From positions 1 through 30,576 of the forward strand of contig DAISIL010000040.1 of assembly GCA_036822015.1 (NCBI GenBank): a stretch of DNA of 30,576 bases, written 5' to 3'. Position 1 is the first letter of the stretch. Each line of letters starts with the position of its first letter. The stretch comes from DAISIL01 sp036822015. GTDB lineage: Bacteria > Bacteroidota > Bacteroidia > Cytophagales > Bernardetiaceae. This document shows positions 8,755-16,252 of this stretch, in pieces. A program made the translations under genes and the position numbers. The notes beneath the pieces are model-generated. The model did no database searches. It was not told the origin of the DNA and saw nothing but the letters and a program-made list of their open reading frames with translations.

Positions 8755-10086
8755 ATGAAGTTTATCGCTTTTTTGCTCCTATTTTTTACTTTTTTTCACA
8801 GTACATACGCCCAGGAAGATCCGGAAGCTGTTGATACACGGGAACTTTTACGCATGATCGAGACACTCCAACGCAACCAGGCGGCCCTCGAGCAACTTCA
8901 ATCCGATCAGCAACTTGACCAGAACCAATCCCGTATGTCCGCCCTCCGCGATTCGCTCCAAAAGAGCAACCAGCGCATCAACGAACTCATCGGGCAGCTA
9001 CAGCAGTACCGCAACGAAGTGGAGAAACAAGATGCCATCATCCGCGACGTAACGCGGCGCGTCGAACTAACCGACGAGGCCCGTTACCTCACCGTCCGTA
9101 ACAACCTCGAAAACATGATGACGGTATTTGAACTGCTCAACGAAAAACTCAACACCCTCAATGCCATCTCCCAGGTGGACAACTACCGCACCACCCTGGC
9201 TTCTTTGAGTAACCCGGCCGACGAAAGCCTGGGTTTCTCCTACAACAAAAAAGTCCTCCAACTCCTCAACGAAAAAATCAACCCACGCAAGGACAAAGCC
9301 CGTATGATCCAGATTGCCGAATCCATCCTCAGTAGCTCGGCCGTGATGACGATCGCCCAAAATACCCCCGTCCTCAACATTGGGGCAACACTGCTAGGGT
9401 TTATTTCCAATATCGCTGCCACCGACAAAAATGTAGAACCCCTGCATATCTTTGAGTTCAAACAAGAACTCGACAAATACACCCAGTATTACGTGGCACT
9501 CCACGAAACCAACGCCAACCTCCAACTCAACCTCAACGAGTTCCAGATTCAGACCCGACAACTACACGCCAAGCTGGAGGAGTTTGTCGTGAAGGCACTC
9601 AAAGAAGGGCAGTTTCGTGCCGAAGCCCGCGACTACAACCGCTATCCCACCGAAGGTGAGTATCTGGCCGTGGTCTTTCGCACCTACAACCGCGAGTACA
9701 TCAGCCGCCACCTCCGCGACCTGGAAGCCCGTAACAAAGCCAAAAATGGCAAACCCGACCACGGCAAAATCCTCAAATCCCATAGCCAGATCATCGACAT
9801 GAGCAAGTACGCCGGTGAGGTGGCGTATCTCTTCAAGCAGTTCGATTATCTGTACAGCAAGTACGTCGCGATCCTCGAAAAAAACAACCAAGACATGATT
9901 GCCCTCCTCGAACACGCCAAAAAAACCAACCTGAGCGACGATAACACCAAAATCGACCGCAAGATCACCCTCATCCAAGAGCAAAAACAGGAGGCCGTCC
10001 GGAGCATCCGCACCGCCATCAATATCGAAAAGATCAGCAGCACCATCGACCGCCTAGACCTTTTTTATATCTCGGGAGGATTCTAA
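8755..10086 (+). CDS. Secreted coiled-coil protein of unknown function
   Basis: A 443-residue protein with a clear Sec signal peptide (MKFIAFLLLFFTFFHSTYAQ, cleavage after YAQ) followed by a long Gln/Glu/Arg/Asn-rich helical region (about residues 25-125) with heptad-like spacing typical of a coiled coil. The remainder is predicted mostly helical and soluble; a short hydrophobic stretch around TPVLNIGATLLGFISNIAA could be a buried helix or a weak membrane contact. No lipobox and no T9SS sorting domain are visible, so it is probably periplasmic. I chose the ATG at 8755 because the frame extends upstream only to a TTG at 8710 and the signal peptide begins here. The lipoprotein gene starts 28 nt downstream. 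I do not recognise the family. Confidence 0.8.
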   Translation: MKFIAFLLLFFTFFHSTYAQEDPEAVDTRELLRMIETLQRNQAALEQLQSDQQLDQNQSRMSALRDSLQKSNQRINELIGQLQQYRNEVEKQDAIIRDVTRRVELTDEARYLTVRNNLENMMTVFELLNEKLNTLNAISQVDNYRTTLASLSNPADESLGFSYNKKVLQLLNEKINPRKDKARMIQIAESILSSSAVMTIAQNTPVLNIGATLLGFISNIAATDKNVEPLHIFEFKQELDKYTQYYVALHETNANLQLNLNEFQIQTRQLHAKLEEFVVKALKEGQFRAEARDYNRYPTEGEYLAVVFRTYNREYISRHLRDLEARNKAKNGKPDHGKILKSHSQIIDMSKYAGEVAYLFKQFDYLYSKYVAILEKNNQDMIALLEHAKKTNLSDDNTKIDRKITLIQEQKQEAVRSIRTAINIEKISSTIDRLDLFYISGGF

Positions 10087-10114
10087 ACAGAAAACTTTTT
10101 GTAAATTTGTCCGT

Positions 10115-10561
10115 ATGAAAAACTATCTGATTTTGTTTGTATTCCTTTGTGCCTGTACGTTTGCCTGCCAAAGCGGCACCCAAGAACAAGAACAACAGGC
10201 AGCAGAGGAGCAGGAAGTGCCGCCTACACCCACACCAACGCCCGAGGTGGTAGAAGTCGTAAAGACGGTGTACCGTTCGGATGGCTTTTATCCAGGCATT
10301 GCCAGTGAGTATGTCGAGGTTCACTTAGACCCCGAAAACCACAAGGTGGTAGAACTTCTATATTGGAACGTCAGCGATGAGCAACGGCAGCCCCTGGCCA
10401 TCGTTACACAGACCTACGAGGCCGGAGAAATCAGCGGCTATACTGGTACGCTGCGTTTTCCGGATGAAACCGAAGCCATCCCTTTCGGAATCATCGAAGA
10501 CCGCTTTACGCTTACCCATGCGGGCGAGCGTTTTCAAGAGTTCTTTTACGAGGAGGAATAA
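10115..10561 (+). CDS. Small lipoprotein of unknown function
   Basis: A 148-residue protein with a lipoprotein signal peptide: MKNYLILFVFLCACTFAC, lipobox TFAC, lipidated Cys18. A low-complexity linker (QEQEQQAAEEQE, then PPTPTPTPE) leads into a folded C-terminal domain of about 95 residues rich in beta-type segments (VEVHLDPENHKVVELLYW, GYTGTLRFPDE, ERFQEFFYEEE). It resembles small envelope lipoproteins of Bacteroidota but I cannot assign a family. It follows the coiled-coil gene by 28 nt and probably shares its transcript. A TAAATTTG at 10102-10109 matches the -7 consensus but lies too close to the ATG to be a convincing promoter. Confidence 0.8.
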   Translation: MKNYLILFVFLCACTFACQSGTQEQEQQAAEEQEVPPTPTPTPEVVEVVKTVYRSDGFYPGIASEYVEVHLDPENHKVVELLYWNVSDEQRQPLAIVTQTYEAGEISGYTGTLRFPDETEAIPFGIIEDRFTLTHAGERFQEFFYEEE

Positions 10562-10623
10562 AAGAACGCTTTTGCACCATTTTTGTACCCTTATAAGTGT
10601 TTTATATGCTAACTCCCCTTGTT

Positions 10624-10758
10624 ATGATACGTATCAAATCTGTTTTGTTGATGTTGGGTTTTGTGGCTACCCTTTTTTTAGCGAGCTGTACCCACAAGAC
10701 TTGTCCCACTTACTCGAAGGAGTTGCCGAAGCAACCCGCACAGCACCGAACGGTTTAG
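10624..10758 (+). CDS. Very small lipoprotein (44 residues)
   Basis: A short reading frame, ATG at 10624 to TAG at 10756, encodes 44 residues. MIRIKSVLLMLGFVATLFLASC is a textbook lipoprotein signal peptide: basic N-region, hydrophobic core, lipobox LASC with Cys22. The mature part is only 23 residues and begins CTHKTCPTYSKE. Lys/Arg placement, the lipobox and the CPTYSK motif, which I associate with tiny Bacteroidota lipoproteins, make chance unlikely. It lies in the otherwise empty gap between the 148-residue lipoprotein and the DUF4270 gene. Function unknown; the mature peptide would sit in the envelope, possibly disulfide-bonded or a scaffold for a larger complex. Confidence 0.6.
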   Translation: MIRIKSVLLMLGFVATLFLASCTHKTCPTYSKELPKQPAQHRTV

Positions 10759-10765
10759 GTAGGGC

Positions 10766-10796
10766 TTTTGAAAATACAGGATTCCTTGTACCTTTG
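10766..10796 (+). promoter_or_regulatory. Bacteroidota-type promoter for the DUF4270 gene
   Basis: TACCTTTG at 10789-10796 matches the -7 consensus TAnnTTTG exactly. TTTTG at 10766-10770 supplies the -33 element, leaving an 18-nt spacer. Transcription would start near 10803, about 20-25 nt before the DUF4270 ATG at 10826. It lies just after the stop of the small lipoprotein gene. Consensus match seen in the sequence; activity inferred. Confidence 0.6.
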
Positions 10797-10825
10797 CCCG
10801 GCTATTCATCACTATTTAACACTGT

Positions 10826-12130
10826 ATGTCCGTTCGTTACTTGTTTATTTGTTGGTTGTGTGTATGTTGTTGCGGCTTCTCGCTCAGTTCTTGTGATACG
10901 CCGCAGGAGATTGGTTTGGAGTTACAGCAGGATCAGTTGGTGCAAACCTATTTTACCGATACCATCACGATACACACCGAGACAATCCTCAATGACAGCG
11001 TGCGTACCGATGGTACTTCTACCTTGCTTACCGGACAGGTAGATGATCCTTTGTTTGGTAATTACGCCGCCGAGGGTTACTTCAAAGTCAATATGGGAAC
11101 CCGTGATAGCCTGTCGTTTCTGGGGGCAGGAGACGTGGCTACCATTGATTCTGTGGTTTTTATTTGGCTCCTCGAGACAACTTACGGCGATACGACCCAG
11201 CCTTTTGAGTGGGGGATTTTTCCACTCCTAAACCCGGAGGAGTTTCAGGACAGCGTAACGCACTGCCGCTTCAACCGATTTGATGTTGCTTCTACACCCC
11301 TGGCAACGGTACGCTACCCCGACGATCTTACCGATATTCGCACATTTCGGATGCCCCTTGACCCTACCCTGGTCAGTGATAATCTCAAAGATGGCTTGCT
11401 CTACAACCGTGATTTCAAGCAGGTATTGGAAAGTTTTCGGATCGCTCCCGTAGGATCGGAGGCACAATCGGTCTTAGGGCTAAATGGCACACGGTCAAGG
11501 TTGGTGATTTATTTCAGCTTTCCCGAGGATACGGTTTCGCGGGAAGCGACGCTTTTCCTGAACAAGCGTTTTAATCACGCCAGCTACCAGTTTTCGCCCG
11601 GAGCCCCCTTGCAGGAGCTACCCCAACAGACACCTCTGCCCAGCAGCCAGACAAATGATCGCTTGTACATACAAGCAGGCACGGGAATTGCGGCACGTAT
11701 TACATTCCCTCATTTGAAGCGTTTTTTGGACGAACAGCGATTTAGGGTACATCGGGCAGAGCTGCGCTTTACTCCCCAGGAGTCGAGTGCAAGCGCACCT
11801 TTTGCCCCGCCTAGTGCCTTGTTTTTCTTTCGTTCGCGGGCTGACGGCAGCGTAGCTACCTCCGATACCGGACGAGAGTTATTCGTTCCTTTTGAGGGGA
11901 ACCTCAACCAGGCCTTGTTTGTGAACTACAACACCAACGGGCAAAACTACAATGACGCAAATATCACCTCTTACCTACAACGATTGCTGGATGGAGTGGA
12001 AGCCAATGACGGTATTATTTTGAGTGCCAGCGGCAACGAGGCTTCCGTCAATCGGTTGATTGTGCAGGATGCCCAGGCATTCAATGCGTCCCCTCTTCGG
12101 TTGCGGCTCTACTATACGGTGGCTCAGTAA
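10826..12130 (+). CDS. DUF4270 family lipoprotein
   Basis: A 434-residue DUF4270 protein, a family confined largely to Bacteroidota with unknown molecular function. The N-terminus MSVRYLFICWLCVCCCGFSLSSC is a lipoprotein signal with lipobox LSSC (Cys23); the signal region itself is unusually rich in Cys. Family-typical features follow: an early segment QTYFTDTITIHTETILNDSV, then LLTGQVDDPLFGNYAAEGYF, and a C-terminal half ending in LRLRLYYTVAQ. The fold is expected to be beta-rich and anchored in the outer membrane. It has its own promoter (10766-10796) and lies 56 nt upstream of glmS, an association I recall from other Bacteroidota genomes. This suggests linked expression or an envelope role near cell-wall precursor supply, but that is inference. 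Confidence 0.88.
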   Translation: MSVRYLFICWLCVCCCGFSLSSCDTPQEIGLELQQDQLVQTYFTDTITIHTETILNDSVRTDGTSTLLTGQVDDPLFGNYAAEGYFKVNMGTRDSLSFLGAGDVATIDSVVFIWLLETTYGDTTQPFEWGIFPLLNPEEFQDSVTHCRFNRFDVASTPLATVRYPDDLTDIRTFRMPLDPTLVSDNLKDGLLYNRDFKQVLESFRIAPVGSEAQSVLGLNGTRSRLVIYFSFPEDTVSREATLFLNKRFNHASYQFSPGAPLQELPQQTPLPSSQTNDRLYIQAGTGIAARITFPHLKRFLDEQRFRVHRAELRFTPQESSASAPFAPPSALFFFRSRADGSVATSDTGRELFVPFEGNLNQALFVNYNTNGQNYNDANITSYLQRLLDGVEANDGIILSASGNEASVNRLIVQDAQAFNASPLRLRLYYTVAQ

Positions 12131-12186
12131 ATGCAATTAACTATCATTTGTCAATTACTTTTTACGTTTCTTTAAAGAAAAAATTT

Positions 12187-14028
12187 ATGTGTGGAATTGT
12201 TGGATACGTTGGAGAACAGTCTGCTTACCCTATCATTGTCAAGGGGTTAAAGCGTCTGGAATACCGAGGTTACGATAGTGCAGGCATTGCTCTGCTCAAT
12301 GGTGCTTTGCGTATTTACAAAAAACAAGGGAAAGTATCTGTTTTGGAAGATTTTGCTAGCGATCAAATCATTGAAGGCAATATCGGCATTGGCCATACCC
12401 GTTGGGCTACGCATGGAGAGCCAAACGATACCAACGCACACCCGCATCTCTCAAAGGGAGAGCGCCTGGCGATCATCCACAACGGCATCATCGAAAACTA
12501 CGATGTCATTAAGCAAGAACTCCTCAAAAAAGGATATACCTTCACGAGTGAAACCGACTCGGAGGTCTTGATCCAATTCATCGAAAACATCCAGATCGAA
12601 ACCAACTGCAAACTACACGAGGCCGTGCGTCTGGCCCTACGTCGTGTCGTGGGTGCGTATGCCATCGTGATTATCTCCAAAGATGATCCACATCGACTGA
12701 TTGCGGCACGCCGAGGCAGTCCGCTCGTGATTGGTTTGGGAGAAAACGAAAAAGAATTTTTTATCGCCTCCGATGCCACGCCCATCATTGAGTACACCAA
12801 AGATGTTGTGTATCTGAACGATAACGAAATTGCCATTGTACAGCCAGGGAGCCTATCCATCAAGAACTTAGATGATGTTCCCCAGTCGCCCTACGTCCAG
12901 CACCTCGATATGGAACTGGAAGCCATCGAAAAAGGAGGCTTCGATTATTTCATGCTCAAAGAAATATTTGAGCAGCCGCGCTCTATCCGCGATGCCATGC
13001 GCGGGCGTATCCTGCCCCACCAAAACCACGTCCAACTGGGCGGTATCCACAAACACCTGAGCGACCTGGTGAATGCCAAACGGATCATCCTGGTAGCCTG
13101 CGGAACATCCTGGCACGCCGGTTTGGTGGCCGAGTATCTGATCGAGGAGTTTTGTCGCATCCCCGTGGAGGTGGAGTATGCCTCCGAGTTCCGCTATCGC
13201 AATCCCGTCGTGGGAAAGGGTGATGTCGTGATTGCCATTTCCCAATCCGGAGAGACAGCAGATACCCTGGCGGCTATTGAGTTGGCCAAAAGCCGTGGGG
13301 CGATCATCCTCGGCGTATGCAACGTCGTTGGTTCCTCCATCGCCCGAGCCACCGACGAAGGCTCGTATATCCATGCCGGCCCAGAGATCGGTGTAGCCAG
13401 TACGAAGGCCTTTACGGGACAGGTTACCGTCTTGACGGTCATGGCCTTGATGATCGCTCAACATCGCCGTACCATCACGGATGAGCAGCTATCCCTTGTC
13501 CTGAAAGAACTCGCCCAAATTCCGTCTAAGGTAGAAGAAGCGCTCAAAAGCAACGACAAAATCCGAGAGATTTCCTGGTTCTTTCACGAGGCGCGTAACT
13601 TCCTCTATCTCGGGAGAGGCTATAACTTCCCCGTCGCTTTGGAGGGGGCCCTCAAGCTCAAAGAGATTTCTTATATCCATGCCGAAGGTTATCCGGCTGC
13701 CGAGATGAAGCATGGCCCCATCGCCCTGATCGACCAGGAGATGCCCGTGGTCTTCATTGCTACCCGAGATAGCTCTTACGACAAAGTCCTCTCGAACATC
13801 AAAGAAGTCAAGGCCCGCAAGGGTAAGGTCATCGCCATCGTAACCGAAGGAGATACCCTGATCGCGCAGGCGGTGGATTACGTCATCGAGATACCAGCGA
13901 CACATGAAGCCCTGACCCCACTTCTGTCCGTGATTCCGTTGCAGTTGCTCTCGTACCATATCGCTGTGATGCGCGGCTGTAACGTCGATCAGCCCCGAAA
14001 CTTAGCCAAATCCGTTACGGTAGAATAA
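12187..14028 (+). CDS. glmS: Glutamine-fructose-6-phosphate aminotransferase (isomerizing)
   Basis: A 613-residue GlmS, the first enzyme of the hexosamine pathway: it converts fructose-6-phosphate and glutamine to glucosamine-6-phosphate for peptidoglycan and LPS. The start at 12187 is fixed by MCGIVGYVG, since the Cys after the removed Met is the glutaminase nucleophile; the frame extends upstream only to a TTG at 12148. The class II glutamine amidotransferase domain spans about 1-240 (GIGHTRWATHGEP, NGIIENYD). Two SIS domains follow, with ACGTSWHAG, SQSGETADT and LGRGYNFPVALEGALKLKE. The C-terminus LAKSVTVE is canonical. Complete, no anomalies. No glmS-ribozyme-like leader was seen in the 56 nt upstream. 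Confidence 0.97.
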   Translation: MCGIVGYVGEQSAYPIIVKGLKRLEYRGYDSAGIALLNGALRIYKKQGKVSVLEDFASDQIIEGNIGIGHTRWATHGEPNDTNAHPHLSKGERLAIIHNGIIENYDVIKQELLKKGYTFTSETDSEVLIQFIENIQIETNCKLHEAVRLALRRVVGAYAIVIISKDDPHRLIAARRGSPLVIGLGENEKEFFIASDATPIIEYTKDVVYLNDNEIAIVQPGSLSIKNLDDVPQSPYVQHLDMELEAIEKGGFDYFMLKEIFEQPRSIRDAMRGRILPHQNHVQLGGIHKHLSDLVNAKRIILVACGTSWHAGLVAEYLIEEFCRIPVEVEYASEFRYRNPVVGKGDVVIAISQSGETADTLAAIELAKSRGAIILGVCNVVGSSIARATDEGSYIHAGPEIGVASTKAFTGQVTVLTVMALMIAQHRRTITDEQLSLVLKELAQIPSKVEEALKSNDKIREISWFFHEARNFLYLGRGYNFPVALEGALKLKEISYIHAEGYPAAEMKHGPIALIDQEMPVVFIATRDSSYDKVLSNIKEVKARKGKVIAIVTEGDTLIAQAVDYVIEIPATHEALTPLLSVIPLQLLSYHIAVMRGCNVDQPRNLAKSVTVE

Positions 14029-14036
14029 AACGAGCC

Positions 14037-14930
14037 TCATGGCTTGCTTGATTTGCGGATGCCCTTTGGCCCCAGTTCTTCGATTTGGTAGCCGTCGGGA
14101 TACGTTCGATTGGGCAAGTCAGTTACGAAGCTTGGTTTGGCATGAGGATTGATTACCCGCAATGCCTGGGCGCGTAAGCGCAAGCCGGCTTCTAAAACCG
14201 GCCGCCAGGCAGCAGCGGGTTTTTTCATGCCGAAGGCCTCCAACAAAGCCTCATCGAGGAGTGCTGCGACGGCCGGACGAACTGGGGGGCGTAAGAAAGG
14301 CGGAAACCAGGCCTCCATGACAGCTATGGTGGCATCGGCGATGCGCTTGTTTTCGGGGGCAAAGGCAAAATGCTCGGCTTCGTAGGCGGCTGCACGGGCG
14401 CGCATCTGGTCGAGGCTTTCCGGTAGGTCATGTAGCTGCATCCGTCGCCCGATTTCCACAAAAAATCGAAAGAGTGCCTGCTCTTCGATGGGGTCTAAGG
14501 CACGCCAGCCAAACTGCTGCATCCACTTGATGGGATCCAGGACGAAGGTACTCAAGACGAAGAGGTAATCTTCATTTTTGATCTGGAAATGGCTGTGAAT
14601 GAAGTTCATCCGCTCAATGGCTGCCTTGCCTCTTGGGTGGTCGTAGCCCCATTGCATAAACTCGGCGATGAGTAAAGCCGTATCGTCGTAGCGTTTTTGT
14701 CCGTACTTCTCAAACTGCCCCGATCGCTGCAAGACCTCCGAGATACTTCGGCTAGCAAAGGTGCGCAAAAGTGCTACCTCCAATGCCCTGACCATATCCC
14801 AGGGAAACTCCAGCCCCGTCGTGATATAGACAATCTGGCAGTGGTCTTTTTCGGGATCTAGCGTGCGGATGTAGGGCAGATAGGATTTGCGCAAAAACCA
14901 CAGGGGGCCTTGATTCGGAATATCGTACAT
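14037..14930 (-). CDS. Oxygenase MpaB family protein (DUF2236/Lcp-like)
   Basis: A 297-residue, largely helical protein resembling the MpaB/DUF2236 family, which includes fungal MpaB and the latex-clearing protein Lcp, heme-dependent oxygenases. Family-like segments are EFPWDMVRALEVALLRTFASRSIS near the N-terminus, RMNFIHSHFQIKNEDYLFVLSTFVLDPIKWMQQFGWRAL in the middle (the histidines of IHSHF are candidate heme ligands) and ALFRFFVEIGRRMQL. No signal peptide is visible, so it is probably cytoplasmic. The ATG at 14928-14930 lies 22 nt after pth on the same strand, so it is likely the last gene of a three-gene unit. It ends 8 nt from convergent glmS. Substrate unknown; the family call rests on overall pattern rather than a diagnostic motif. 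Confidence 0.75.
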   Translation of the reverse strand: MYDIPNQGPLWFLRKSYLPYIRTLDPEKDHCQIVYITTGLEFPWDMVRALEVALLRTFASRSISEVLQRSGQFEKYGQKRYDDTALLIAEFMQWGYDHPRGKAAIERMNFIHSHFQIKNEDYLFVLSTFVLDPIKWMQQFGWRALDPIEEQALFRFFVEIGRRMQLHDLPESLDQMRARAAAYEAEHFAFAPENKRIADATIAVMEAWFPPFLRPPVRPAVAALLDEALLEAFGMKKPAAAWRPVLEAGLRLRAQALRVINPHAKPSFVTDLPNRTYPDGYQIEELGPKGIRKSSKP

Positions 14931-14952
14931 GGGGGTAGGATTTTGTTTCGTT

Positions 14953-15513
14953 TCAGTTGTTGTATTGGCTCATGGTGTGCTCAATGCCGAGGGTGCAAAA
15001 GGCCAGGCACATTTGGCCAGCCCTGGGGATGAGTTCGGGGAGATGGCTTTGCTCCTGGGGCGAGAACTGTCCCAACACAAAATCTATTTGCCTCCCTTGC
15101 GGAAAATCTGCTCCGATACCAAAGCGCAGCCTGGGGTAGGTTTGTGTCTGGAGGAGTTCTTCGATATTTTTGAGGCCGTTGTGTCCAGCCGCTGATCCTT
15201 TGGGTCGCAGACGGAGTTTGCCAAAGGGAATGGCCAGATCATCGACGACGATCAGGAGTTGGGCGGGGGTGAGTTTGAGTTGTTGGGCCCAGTACCGCAC
15301 GGCTTTTCCACTGAGATTCATGTAGGTAGTGGGCTTGATGAGGTAGATGTCTTTGCCGGCGTGTTTGATCTGGGCTAAGCTGGCATAGCGTTCGGTCTTG
15401 AAGACGGCTTTTTTGTGTGCGGCAAGGTTATCCAGGACGGCAAAACCGATGTTGTGCCGAGTGTGGTCGTATTGAGGGCCGATGTTTCCGAGTCCGACGA
15501 GGAGAAATTTCAT
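14953..15513 (-). CDS. pth: Peptidyl-tRNA hydrolase
   Basis: A complete 186-residue bacterial Pth, which releases peptides from peptidyl-tRNA that drops off the ribosome. Signature MKFLLVGLGNIGPQYDHTRHNIGF contains Asn10 and the catalytic His20. TTYMNLSG and the VVDDLAIPFGKLRLRPKGSAAGHNG segment supply the tRNA-binding and catalytic Asn/Asp residues. Length is normal. It lies between the histidine phosphatase (26 nt upstream) and the MpaB-type gene (22 nt downstream), probably in one transcript. Confidence 0.96.
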   Translation of the reverse strand: MKFLLVGLGNIGPQYDHTRHNIGFAVLDNLAAHKKAVFKTERYASLAQIKHAGKDIYLIKPTTYMNLSGKAVRYWAQQLKLTPAQLLIVVDDLAIPFGKLRLRPKGSAAGHNGLKNIEELLQTQTYPRLRFGIGADFPQGRQIDFVLGQFSPQEQSHLPELIPRAGQMCLAFCTLGIEHTMSQYNN

Positions 15514-15539
15514 GGCAGCGGTGTTGATGACAAATGATT

Positions 15540-16181
15540 TTACCAGGCAGTGGGTATCTTGAGTCCGTGCAGGTGGGCAGTATCGCCACTTTTGGTGATC
15601 TGCATACGTCCGTTGGCTTGGCGTTGGATCAGGTATAGGCAGGTGTTTTGGTGGGCAAACTGATCCATCTCTTGGAGGGGGGTCTGGGTGAGGGTGCAGA
15701 GCAAAATTCGCAGGAGCCGCCCATGTACACAGACCAGGACGCGGGTTGTGGGTGTGCGCAGGATTTGCTGCCAGGCAATGGCTGCTCGGGCTTGTACGTC
15801 GAGGGGGCTTTCGCCTTCGGCTACTTTTTGGTCGAGTTGTCCGGCTTTCCAGTCCTGGATCATCTGATGAAAGGCCTGCCGAGCGGGGTAGTCAGGTTTT
15901 CGTCCTTCCTGGATGCCCCAACTGATTTCGTCTAAGCCAGCCAGGCTCACGATAGGGATGCCGCGCCGTATGAAGGGAGCGATCGTTTGTCGGGTGCGCT
16001 TGAGGTTGGAGGTAAAAATCTGACCAAAAGGAACATCCTTGTATTTCTTGAAGAAAGCCTGGGCTTGCAGCTGTCCGTTGGTGTTGATGGAGGCATCCAC
16101 ACGCCGCCCTTGTACGATACCCTGGAGGTTGTAGTCGGTTTGGGCGTGCCGAATGAGGTAAATTTCTTGGGGGCGAATCAC
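15540..16181 (-). CDS. Histidine phosphatase family protein (phosphoglycerate-mutase-like)
   Basis: A 213-residue member of the histidine phosphatase (branch 1) superfamily. The catalytic loop is YLIRHAQTDYN with the phospho-accepting His12; the second active-site histidine is in VCVHGRLLRIL. SNLKRTRQT supplies the conserved Arg that binds phosphate. Substrate cannot be told from sequence: candidates include cofactor-dependent phosphoglycerate mutase-like, alpha-ribazole phosphatase or broad-specificity phosphatases. The start appears to be GTG at 16179-16181, four residues before the conserved beta-strand, with no ATG available. It heads a minus-strand unit with pth and the MpaB-type gene and is divergent from tamL across 71 nt. 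Confidence 0.88.
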   Translation of the reverse strand: MIRPQEIYLIRHAQTDYNLQGIVQGRRVDASINTNGQLQAQAFFKKYKDVPFGQIFTSNLKRTRQTIAPFIRRGIPIVSLAGLDEISWGIQEGRKPDYPARQAFHQMIQDWKAGQLDQKVAEGESPLDVQARAAIAWQQILRTPTTRVLVCVHGRLLRILLCTLTQTPLQEMDQFAHQNTCLYLIQRQANGRMQITKSGDTAHLHGLKIPTAW

Positions 16182-16252
16182 AATTTTGTTGTTTAAGGAG
16201 GCCCTAAAAGTACAGATTTTGGTGCAATTTGCCTAAGATTGTGTTCTGATAA

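Noticed and set aside
10102..10109. TAAATTTG matching the Bacteroidota -7 box just before the 148-residue lipoprotein gene.
   Set aside because: It ends 5 nt before the ATG, has no upstream TTG at the right distance, and would make a leaderless message; probably chance in an AT-rich gap.
12131..12186. glmS ribozyme or riboswitch in the glmS leader.
   Set aside because: Only 56 nt with no ribozyme-like pairing; the glmS ribozyme is known mainly from Firmicutes.
14029..14050. Bidirectional terminator between glmS and the MpaB-type gene (short AGCC/GGCT stem).
   Set aside because: The stem is about four pairs with no U-tract, too weak to call.
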